Under the pieces are notes generated by a model that had not been told where the DNA came from, did no database searches, and saw only the letters and a program-made list of their open reading frames with translations. A stretch of 11,666 bases of DNA, from positions 1 to 11,666 of the forward strand of contig JBEKHI010000274.1 in assembly GCA_050012355.1 (NCBI GenBank), written 5' to 3'. This DNA is from JBEKHI01 sp050012355 (GTDB lineage Bacteria > Actinomycetota > Actinomycetes > Streptosporangiales > Streptosporangiaceae). How positions within the stretch are numbered: the stretch's first letter is position 1; every line of letters begins with the position of its first letter. Shown here one piece after another: positions 1-5,608 of this stretch. The position numbers were made by a program, and so were the translations under genes.

Positions 1-1217
1 AACACGTACCCGGCCAGCCCGGCCTCGGTGTCGTTGGCGAGCGCCACTGCCTCGTCCTCGGAACCGAACGGCGTCACCGTCGCGACCGGCCCGAAGATCT
101 CGCTCCGGTACAGCGCGCAGTCCTTCGGTACATCGGCGAGCACGGTCGGCGGATAGTAGTACCCGGGCCCGTCCGGCACTGTGCCGCGGAACACGACCCG
201 GGCTCCGAACGTCTCCGCCTCGGAGACCATCGCGGTCACCTTGGCGACCGCCCGCCCGTCGATCAGCGGCCCGAAGTCGGTCCCGGCGGTCATCCCAGCG
301 AACCGCCGCGCCAGCGCGTCGGTGAAATCGTCCGCGATCGAGGACTGCACCAGGAGCCGGTTGGCGGCGATGCATGACTGACCGGTGTTGCGCAGCTTCG
401 CGATCATCACCTCGTCGAGTGCCGAAGGACCCGCGTCGTCGAACACGATCAGCGGCGCGTTGCCGCCCAGTTCCATCGACGAGCTCACGATGCCGGGAGC
501 GGCGGCCCGCAGCAGGGTGGCGCCGACCGAGGTGGACCCGGTGAACGACACCTTGCGCAGCGCGGGAGAGACGAAGATGGCCTCGGAGACTTGGACCGGA
601 CGTTCTGATGTGAGCAAATTGACCACTCCGGCGGGAACGTCGCGGTCGGCGAGCAGTTCGACGAGGCGGATGGCGGTCAACGGTGTCTGCTCGGCTGGCT
701 TGATCACGGCGGTGCAGCCCGCCGCGAGCGCGGGCGCGAGCTTGCGGGTGATCATCGCGAGCGGGAAGTTCCACGGGGTGATCAGCAGCGACGGGCCCAC
801 CGGGCGGCGGGAGGTGAGGATCCTGATGCTGCCGCTCGGGTCGGTGTAGTGCTCGCCGTGCAGCAACTGAGTGGCCTGGTCGGCGTACCAGGTCAGGAAC
901 TGCGCGCCGTACGCGACCTCGCCGCAGGCCTCGGCGAGCGGCTTGCCGCTCTCGGCCGAGATGGTTCTGGCGAACTCCTCGGCGTTCTCGGTGAGTGCCG
1001 CGTGCAGTTCGCGCAGCAGGCGGGCCCGCTCGCCGACCGTGGAATGACCCCACTCGTCCTGGACCTTGGCCGCCGCGGCGATCGCGTCGGCGGCGTCGTC
1101 CGCCGTGGCGTCGCAGACGCTGGCGAGCACCGATTCGTCGGCCGGGTTCTCGACGTCGAAGGTCTTCCCGTCGCTGGCTGGTCGCCAGGTGCCGCCGATG
1201 TAGAGCGTGTCACTCAT
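1..1217 (-). CDS. NAD(P)-dependent aldehyde dehydrogenase, succinate-semialdehyde dehydrogenase-like (partial, C-terminus off window)
   Basis: The enzyme should oxidise an aldehyde, possibly a semialdehyde, to the acid in the cytoplasm. The visible 405 codons carry the ALDH hallmarks: TPWNFP in the cofactor domain, FTGST, the general-base glutamate in MELGGNAP (E249), the nucleophile in NTGQSCIAANR (C282), and IFGPV near residue 385. The NTGQ-C--ANR and ELGGNAP-IVFDDA wording resembles GabD-type succinate-semialdehyde dehydrogenases most closely, but the natural substrate is inferred. About 75 residues are missing at the left edge, judged from the usual length near 480. The ATG at 1217 is preceded by a strong GGAGGGAG ribosome site (1226-1233) inside the upstream lyase gene, and the two genes overlap by 8 bp, so they are very probably cotranscribed and translationally coupled. 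Confidence 0.93.
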   Translation of the reverse strand, partial: MSDTLYIGGTWRPASDGKTFDVENPADESVLASVCDATADDAADAIAAAAKVQDEWGHSTVGERARLLRELHAALTENAEEFARTISAESGKPLAEACGEVAYGAQFLTWYADQATQLLHGEHYTDPSGSIRILTSRRPVGPSLLITPWNFPLAMITRKLAPALAAGCTAVIKPAEQTPLTAIRLVELLADRDVPAGVVNLLTSERPVQVSEAIFVSPALRKVSFTGSTSVGATLLRAAAPGIVSSSMELGGNAPLIVFDDAGPSALDEVMIAKLRNTGQSCIAANRLLVQSSIADDFTDALARRFAGMTAGTDFGPLIDGRAVAKVTAMVSEAETFGARVVFRGTVPDGPGYYYPPTVLADVPKDCALYRSEIFGPVATVTPFGSEDEAVALANDTEAGLAGYV

Positions 1218-2100
1218 CCGTCTGCTCCCTCCGGTTGGCGGCTCGCGCCGCCAGGTCCTCGTACTCGTCGAAACCATTGATCGAATTGCGCTCGGCGAAC
1301 GAGACCATTGGCGCGGGCGAGCCAGCCGACGTCCCGTTGGCCCGCAGGTGGCCGTACAGGTCCTGCAGAGCGCGCGCCACCGTGCGCACCGCGGCGGTGG
1401 GATACAGCACCACGCTGAAGCCCATTTCGCCGTATTCGGCGAGCGGCAGCTGCGGTGTGCGGCCCTCTTCCACGACGTTGACCAGGGTGGGGGCGGCTAG
1501 CTGTTTCGCGATCTGCCGCAGTTCCGCTTCGGACTGGGGAGCTTCCACGAAGATGACATCCGCCCCGGCCTGGTGGTAGCTGACGCCACGTTCGATGGCC
1601 TCGTCGAGGCCGCGCACGGCGCGGGCGTCGGTCCGGGCGACGATCACGAAGTCGTCGTCGCGTCTGGCCTCGGTGGCCGCGTAGATCTTCTGCAGCATCT
1701 CCTGCGCTGGCACCACGTCTTTGCCGTTGAAATGGCCGCAGCGTTTGGGGAAGGTCTGATCCTCGAGCTGCAGGCCGGCCGCGCCCGCCGCCTCGAGCAG
1801 CCTGACGGTATGAGCCACGTTGACCGCGTTGCCGAAGCCGGTGTCCGCGTCGACCACCAGCGCCAGATCGCCGGCGGCGGTGATCCGCCTGGCCTGGTCG
1901 ATGAGCTCGCTGCCGGTGAGCAGCCCGATATCCGGCAGGCCGAGCAGCGCCATCGCGGTGGCCGAACCGGACAGGTAGCCGGCCGTGAAGCCCGCCCGGC
2001 GGGCCAGCCGGGCGCTGAGCGCGTCCTGCACGCCCGGCAGCAGTAGCGGAGCGTGATCGGCAATCTCGTCTCTGAGTACGCGTCCGGGGGAGAGCGACAC
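1210..2100 (-). CDS. Isocitrate lyase/PEP mutase superfamily lyase (2-methylisocitrate lyase / oxaloacetate decarboxylase-like)
   Basis: This is a cytoplasmic TIM-barrel enzyme of the ICL/PEPM superfamily, about 296 residues, normal for the short (non-ICL) branch. Visible motifs are the metal-binding DADTGFG (residues 84-90), LEDQ (112-115) and the active-site loop FPKRCGH (117-123). The K-CGH loop with a catalytic cysteine is typical of C-C bond lyases (2-methylisocitrate, dimethylmalate) rather than PEP mutase. Such genes are often annotated as carboxyphosphonoenolpyruvate phosphonomutase-like or oxaloacetate decarboxylase, so the exact 2-oxo or 2-hydroxy acid is unknown. I chose the GTG at 2100 because AAGGAAGGA (2107-2115) lies 6 nt upstream of it. 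A longer in-frame GTG at 2127 would place that ribosome site inside the gene. It is first in an operon with the aldehyde dehydrogenase and divergent from the MFS exporter. Confidence 0.9.
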   Translation of the reverse strand: MSLSPGRVLRDEIADHAPLLLPGVQDALSARLARRAGFTAGYLSGSATAMALLGLPDIGLLTGSELIDQARRITAAGDLALVVDADTGFGNAVNVAHTVRLLEAAGAAGLQLEDQTFPKRCGHFNGKDVVPAQEMLQKIYAATEARRDDDFVIVARTDARAVRGLDEAIERGVSYHQAGADVIFVEAPQSEAELRQIAKQLAAPTLVNVVEEGRTPQLPLAEYGEMGFSVVLYPTAAVRTVARALQDLYGHLRANGTSAGSPAPMVSFAERNSINGFDEYEDLAARAANRREQTDE

Positions 2101-2106
2101 GGCTGA

Positions 2107-2115
2107 TCCTTCCTT
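2107..2115 (-). promoter_or_regulatory. Ribosome binding site deciding the lyase start
   Basis: AAGGAAGGA on the minus strand ends 6 nt before the GTG at 2100. It favours that start over the in-frame GTG at 2127, which has no comparable site. Confidence 0.7.
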
Positions 2116-2138
2116 GCTGCGGGGCACATCCCTTCTAA

Positions 2139-2166
2139 GTTATACAGTATCCATTCCACTGTCGAA
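2139..2166 (-). promoter_or_regulatory. Candidate sigma70-like promoter of the lyase-dehydrogenase operon
   Basis: On the minus strand TTCGAC (2161-2166) and TATAAC (2139-2144) are separated by 16 bp, a reasonable -35/-10 pair. Transcription would start near 2132, giving a leader of about 30 nt that holds the AAGGAAGGA ribosome site. The -10 overlaps the element CTAAGTTATAC, which resembles part of the operator further upstream. Read by eye only. Confidence 0.45.
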
Positions 2167-2189
2167 GGGTCTTGCCGCAAGGAATACTC

Positions 2190-2226
2190 CTTAGCAGAGC
2201 TAAGTTGTATGCTTAGGTCAGCTAAG
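2190..2226. promoter_or_regulatory. Twin palindromic operator CTTAGN5CTAAG x2 in the divergent lyase/MFS intergenic region
   Basis: Two 15-bp palindromes of the same design, CTTAGcagagCTAAG (2190-2204) and CTTAGgtcagCTAAG (2212-2226), have starts 22 bp apart, about two helical turns, so dimers would sit on the same DNA face. They lie 17-54 bp upstream of the MFS start, over its probable promoter, and upstream of the lyase promoter. TTAG/CTAA half-sites suit a MarR-type winged-helix dimer or similar. No such regulator gene is in the window, so the protein is unknown. A related half-site, CTAAGTTATAC, lies at 2135-2145 over the lyase -10, compared with CTAAGTTGTAT at 2200-2210. Confidence 0.7.
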
Positions 2227-2243
2227 AACTATGGAGCTGTGGG

Positions 2244-3581
2244 GTGGACGGGTTGGCAGTCGCTGGCGGGACAGCGCGACGGATGATCTCATCTTTGTAC
2301 CAGCGGAACTACCGGCTGTTTTTCTTCGGCCAGCTCGTCTCCGTGATCGGTACCTGGATGGAGTCGGTAGCGCAGTCCTTCCTGGTGCTTGACCTGACCC
2401 ACAGCGGTACCGCTCTCGGGCTGACGCTGGCCGCGCGATTCGGGCCGATGCTGGCGTTCGGCATGTTCGGCGGGGTGATCGCGGACCGGCTGGATAAGCG
2501 GCGGGTGCTTTACGTCACGCAGACGCTGAGTGGCGTGATCTCGGCGGTGTTCGCCGTGCTCGTCGCATCAGGGTCGATGCACATGTGGATCGTCTACCTG
2601 CTGTCGGTGATCCTCGGCTTCGTCAACGTCTTCGACAGCCCGGCCAGGCAGTCCTTCATCTCCGAGCTCGTGCAAGCCGACGACCTGCCCAACGCGGTGA
2701 CGCTCAACTCTGTCGCCATGAACATCGCCCGGGTGCTTGGCGGGGCGGTCGGCGGAACGATCGCCGGGCTACTCGGCCTGGCGGTGTGTTTCGCGGTCAA
2801 CGCGGCGTCGTTCGCCGCGGTACTGATCTCGCTGGCGCTGATGCGGGTCGGCGAGCTGTTCCCGGCGCACCGGGTCGAGCGTGAGCGCGGCCAGGTGACC
2901 GCCGGCCTGAAGTACGTGGCGGGCAGCCGAGCGCTGCTGGTGCCGATGGTGATGATCGCGGTGATCGGCACGCTGGCCTGGGAGTTCCAGGTCACGATGC
3001 CGCTGATGGCCAGCAATGTCTTCCACCGCGGGCCGGCGGGCTACGGACTGATGTCGGCGGTGATGGGCGTCGGGGCCATCATCGGCGGCGTCGTGGCCAC
3101 CGCGCGCCGCAAACCAGGAGGGCTGGCGCTGGCCGCGCTCGGCTGGGGCGTGTCCATCTCGGCGGCGGCCGTCGCCCCGTCGCTGCCGCTTGAGCTGGTC
3201 GCGCTGCTGTTCGTCGGCTACGGGAGCCTCACCTTTAACTCCTACGCCAAGACCGAGTTGCAGCTCGCGTCGGTGCCCGAGATGCGCGGCCGGGTTATGT
3301 CGCTGTGGGCGCTGGCCTGGATGGGATCGACGCCAATCGGCGGTCCCATCGTGGGCTGGATCGGCCAGGAAGCCGGAGCGCGCTGGGCACTGCTCATCGG
3401 CGGCGTCACCTGCGTGGCCTGCGGCCTGTGGGCGCTGCCGGGCATCGGCCGCCGAGTGCGCGGCCTCGGTCGCGTCGGCTCCGTGCCGAGCGCGCCGGTT
3501 CCCCTCCAGTTGCCGCGCGAGAGCGGCCCCCGCGAGTTGGTCCCCGCAGCCGAAGAGGCCGAGCCGATATCAGCCGGGTAA
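2244..3581 (+). CDS. MFS transporter, MFS_3/enterobactin-exporter-like drug or metabolite efflux protein
   Basis: This is an inner-membrane major facilitator of 445 residues, with hydrophobic segments consistent with about 12 helices and a polar tail of about 45 residues. The N-terminus reads YRLFFFGQLVSVIGTWME, and motif A in the first cytoplasmic loop is GGVIADRLDKRR (residues 76-87). Both are characteristic of the MFS_3 (transmembrane secretion effector/EntS-like) group of proton-driven exporters. The substrate cannot be read from sequence. The GTG at 2244 is supported by GGAG at 2233-2236, 7 nt upstream. An in-frame ATG at 2283 would remove 13 polar residues before the first helix and remains possible. 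It is divergent from the lyase operon and sits directly downstream of two palindromic operator sites, so it may be induced by the compound handled by that operon. Confidence 0.92.
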   Translation: MDGLAVAGGTARRMISSLYQRNYRLFFFGQLVSVIGTWMESVAQSFLVLDLTHSGTALGLTLAARFGPMLAFGMFGGVIADRLDKRRVLYVTQTLSGVISAVFAVLVASGSMHMWIVYLLSVILGFVNVFDSPARQSFISELVQADDLPNAVTLNSVAMNIARVLGGAVGGTIAGLLGLAVCFAVNAASFAAVLISLALMRVGELFPAHRVERERGQVTAGLKYVAGSRALLVPMVMIAVIGTLAWEFQVTMPLMASNVFHRGPAGYGLMSAVMGVGAIIGGVVATARRKPGGLALAALGWGVSISAAAVAPSLPLELVALLFVGYGSLTFNSYAKTELQLASVPEMRGRVMSLWALAWMGSTPIGGPIVGWIGQEAGARWALLIGGVTCVACGLWALPGIGRRVRGLGRVGSVPSAPVPLQLPRESGPRELVPAAEEAEPISAG

Positions 3582-3638
3582 CCGCCCGGAATGCCTGCTC
3601 TGTCGGGTTCGGTGGCCGCTGGCGCGCCTTCCGCCACC

Positions 3639-3685
3639 CCAGCGATGGGTCATCGATAGCGCCATAGCGCCAGCGATGGGTCATC
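3639..3685 (+). repeat. Direct repeat CCAGCGATGGGTCATC, two copies, with an internal 8-bp tandem repeat
   Basis: Exact 16-bp copies lie at 3639-3654 and 3670-3685, a 31-bp period. Between them ATAGCGCC occurs twice in tandem (3656-3663 and 3664-3671), the second running into the next 16-bp copy. The block is noncoding. It may be a regulator site or a small duplication, and two copies are too few to call it an array. Confidence 0.8.
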
Positions 3686-3728
3686 CATGGCGGGGCAGAA
3701 GGGGCCTGTTGCGGCGTCCGCCGGAGCT

Positions 3729-3760
3729 GTACATTTGTACTAGTACGAGTGTACTAGTAC
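3729..3760. promoter_or_regulatory. Double palindromic operator of the SMR-tetR operon
   Basis: The perfect 10-bp palindrome GTACTAGTAC occurs at 3737-3746 and again at 3751-3760, separated by GAGT. A further GTAC at 3729-3732 forms GTACATTTGTAC with the first copy. The block ends directly against the ribosome site GGAGGG (3761-3766) of the SMR gene. The tetR gene is second in the same operon, so negative autoregulation by this TetR is the simplest reading. The exact -35/-10 could not be fixed by eye. Confidence 0.7.
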
Positions 3761-3773
3761 GGAGGGCTGGCTG

Positions 3774-4097
3774 GTGGCGTACGTTTTGCTGGTGATCGCG
3801 ATCGCGTCCGAGGTGTGCGGCACGAGCTTGCTCAAGGCGGCCGACGGGTTCACCAGGCTGTGGCCGACGGTGGGCTGCATCAGCGGCTACGCCATCGCGG
3901 TCCTGTTGCTGTCGCTGTCCATCCAGCGCGGGATGAACGTGAGCATCGCCTACGCCATCTGGTCCGGGCTTGGCACGACCGCGATCGTCGGGATCAGCTT
4001 CTTGTTCCTGCATGAGCCGGTTACCACCGTGCAGATCGGCGGCATCGCGCTGGTGATCGCGGGCGTGATCGTCCTGAACCTCGGCGGTGCGCATTGA
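3774..4097 (+). CDS. Small multidrug resistance (SMR) family efflux protein, QacE/EmrE-like
   Basis: This is a 107-residue, four-helix membrane protein of the SMR family, which dimerises and exchanges protons for cationic or guanidinium-type compounds. The essential membrane glutamate is E13 in IASEVCGT, matching EmrE E14. FTRLWP (26-31) and the AYAIWSGLGT signature, with Y60 and W63, match EmrE closely. The length is normal. The GTG start is preceded by GGAGGG (3761-3766) at good spacing. Its TGA overlaps the TTG start of the downstream tetR in TTGA, so the two are translationally coupled. The upstream double palindrome probably binds that TetR. The EmrE-like drug-export subgroup is favoured over guanidinium exporters, but the substrate is inferred. 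Confidence 0.93.
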   Translation: MAYVLLVIAIASEVCGTSLLKAADGFTRLWPTVGCISGYAIAVLLLSLSIQRGMNVSIAYAIWSGLGTTAIVGISFLFLHEPVTTVQIGGIALVIAGVIVLNLGGAH

Positions 4098-4627
4098 CCG
4101 GGCGCCGCGACCCGGAAGCCCGCCGCCGCGCCATCATCGACGCGGCCTGTGAGCTGATCCCCGAGGTCGGCGTCGACGGGCTCACCCACCGGCTCGTCGC
4201 CGCCCGGGCCGGCGTCCCGCTCGGAGCGACAACGTACTACTTCGCCACCCTCGATGATCTGACCAAAACGGCGCTTTCCCATGCCACCCAGATCACCGCT
4301 GGCTACCTGCGTTCCTGGGCCGAAGCGCTCAGGGCCAGCGGGGACATCGCGGCGACGCTCGCGGAGCTGACCGAAGAATGCCTCGCCGACCGGCCGCGAG
4401 CGCTTATCGAGACCGAGCTTTACCTCGCGGCCATTCGCCGCCCGGAGCTCCGCTCGCTAGCCCGCATGTGGTTCGACGGTCTGGTCGCCTTGCTCGGCGA
4501 GCACGTCCCGCCTGCCCACGCCACCGCGACCGCCTTCCTGCTCGACGGCGCGATCATCCGCACCCTCAGCGACGACGGAACACTCGACGTGGCGGCCCTG
4601 ACCGAGGCGCTCCGCCTGGTGCTGTAA
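4094..4627 (+). CDS. TetR/AcrR family transcriptional regulator
   Basis: This is a 177-residue regulator with an N-terminal TetR helix-turn-helix at about residues 10-57. Visible are ARRRAIIDAACELI in helix 1, VDGLTHRLVAARAGV, and the recognition part GATTYYFATLDDL. The C-terminal helical domain would bind an inducing ligand. The only suitable start is TTG at 4094, overlapping the SMR stop by 4 bp, because no in-frame ATG or GTG lies nearby upstream. Translation probably depends on termination of the SMR gene. By position it is the likely repressor of the SMR operon, acting at 3729-3760. Its last 171 bp are antisense to the apparent 3' extension of the convergent methyltransferase gene. Confidence 0.92.
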   Translation: MTGRRDPEARRRAIIDAACELIPEVGVDGLTHRLVAARAGVPLGATTYYFATLDDLTKTALSHATQITAGYLRSWAEALRASGDIAATLAELTEECLADRPRALIETELYLAAIRRPELRSLARMWFDGLVALLGEHVPPAHATATAFLLDGAIIRTLSDDGTLDVAALTEALRLVL

Positions 4628-5431
4628 CTTCAGGACCCGCCCGACGCCGGCCCACAGCGCGCCCGGCGACCGCGCCTGGATGTCGCTTTCCGGCCGCCAC
4701 TCCGGAATGCGTACCAGGCCGGGCTCCACTAGCTCGGTGCCGTCGAAGAACGGCGTCACCTGCTCCAGGGTCCGGTGCGTGACCTCGACCGGCATCAGTT
4801 CGCGAAGCAGGTCGACCATCTTCCCGTGCCCGGCGCCGCCGAGGTCCAGCGCCGGGTGCGAGAGCACCAGGTAGCTGCCTGGTACCACGGCATCGAGCAG
4901 TTCGCGCACGATCGCGTGCGGATCGGCGGCATCCGGGACCCAGTGCAGGACCGCGAGCAGCATGACCGCGACCGGCTTGCTGAAGTCGATCGTCTTCGCG
5001 GCCAGTTCAAGTAGCTGCGAGGCGTCCCGCAGGTCACCGTCGATGTAGTCGCACGCTCCCTGAGGCGAGCTCCTGAGCAGCGCCCTCGCGTGGGACAAAA
5101 CGATGGGATCGTTATCCACGTAGACGATCCGGGACTCGGGCGCGACGGACTGGGCAACCTCGTGGGTGTTGCCGGACGCCGGGATGCCGGACCCGATGTC
5201 GAGGAACTGCCGGATACCCTCCTGCTCGGCCAGGTAATCGACGGCCCGGATGAGGAACGCTCGGTTGGCCCGGACTCCCACCGCTAGCTGCGGCCAGGCC
5301 TTGAGTGTCTTGTCACCGACTTCGCGGTCCGCGGCGAAATTGTCCTTACCGCCGAGCCAGTAGTCGTATACGCGAGCAATGTTCGGAACGCGAGCGTTGA
5401 AACGGGATGTGGCATCCGCTTCGTCCGTCAT
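4457..5431 (-). CDS. DUF574/Methyltransf_19 S-adenosylmethionine-dependent methyltransferase, with apparent frameshifted C-terminus
   Basis: The N-terminal signature VPNIARVYDYWLGGKDNFAADR-like block (residues 15-36), motif I FLDIGSG (76-82), the acidic ribose-binding YVDNDP (104-109), DGDLRD (131-136) and LLAVLHWVPD place this in the DUF574 family, abundant in actinobacteria and mostly of unknown substrate. The family normally ends soon after WAGVGR, which here is residues 260-265. The open frame continues for 59 polar, low-hydrophobicity residues across the antisense of tetR. Reading one base further along at the GGG of 4636-4638 would give VGRS and a TGA at 4630-4632, 2 bp from the tetR stop. 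The expected gene is therefore 4630-5431. No ribosome site precedes the ATG, and a TAGGCT -10 lies 6 nt upstream, suggesting a leaderless message. Confidence 0.88.
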   Translation of the reverse strand: MTDEADATSRFNARVPNIARVYDYWLGGKDNFAADREVGDKTLKAWPQLAVGVRANRAFLIRAVDYLAEQEGIRQFLDIGSGIPASGNTHEVAQSVAPESRIVYVDNDPIVLSHARALLRSSPQGACDYIDGDLRDASQLLELAAKTIDFSKPVAVMLLAVLHWVPDAADPHAIVRELLDAVVPGSYLVLSHPALDLGGAGHGKMVDLLRELMPVEVTHRTLEQVTPFFDGTELVEPGLVRIPEWRPESDIQARSPGALWAGVGRVLKLQHQAERLGQGRHVECSVVAEGADDRAVEQEGGRGGVGRRDVLAEQGDQTVEPHAG

Positions 5432-5437
5432 GAATCA

Positions 5438-5467
5438 AGCCTATTCGCTGTCATGTGGGACATGTCA
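5438..5467 (-). promoter_or_regulatory. Candidate leaderless promoter of the DUF574 gene, with a palindrome in the spacer
   Basis: On the minus strand TAGGCT (5438-5443) lies exactly 6 nt before the ATG at 5431, matching the TANNNT-N6-ATG spacing of actinobacterial leaderless genes. TGACAT (5462-5467), 18 bp further upstream, can serve as the -35. The 13-bp palindrome CATGTgggACATG (5452-5464) fills much of the spacer and is a possible regulator site. Confidence 0.45.
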
Positions 5468-5516
5468 CTCGCCTGCGGGATTCAGCGCCGCTCGTTGCGC
5501 CGAGGCGGACGTTATC

Positions 5517-5553
5517 TTGCCTGTATGTTGCAGTTGCGAATATATTGCAACTG
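5517..5553 (+). promoter_or_regulatory. Candidate promoter and overlapping inverted repeat upstream of the APC permease
   Basis: TTGCCT (5517-5522) and TATATT (5541-5546) are separated by 18 bp. An inverted repeat of CAGTTGC (5531-5537) and GCAACTG (5547-5553) with a 9-bp AT-rich centre encloses the -10. A protein bound there would block or gate transcription. No regulator is encoded next to it, so the binding protein is unknown. The permease start is about 55 bp downstream. Confidence 0.5.
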
Positions 5554-5608
5554 ATCTACGATCGCACGACAGCGGTGCCTGAGGGGTGCCCGGATTTGGA
5601 GGGGATCC

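Larger units (their letters stand above)
3582..3773. other. Gene-free region between MFS and SMR genes
   Basis: These 192 bp contain no convincing coding frame. They hold a pair of 16-bp direct repeats, an 8-bp tandem duplication between them, and a GTAC-rich operator next to the SMR start. The MFS stop lies in a weak hairpin (CCGGG 3574-3578, CCCGG 3585-3589) without a T-tract. No good rho-independent terminator is visible. Confidence 0.6.

Noticed and set aside
849..1280. Plus-strand open frames across the aldehyde dehydrogenase and lyase genes
   Set aside because: The minus-strand frames carry intact catalytic motifs. The plus-strand ones are shadows without ribosome sites or recognisable domains.
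3574..3589. Hairpin CCGGG/CCCGG at the MFS stop codon as a terminator
   Set aside because: The stem is only 5 bp, overlaps the stop codon and has no following T-tract.
3639..3685. CRISPR-like array
   Set aside because: There are only two 16-bp copies, with a 15-bp gap that is itself a tandem repeat, and no cas genes are present.
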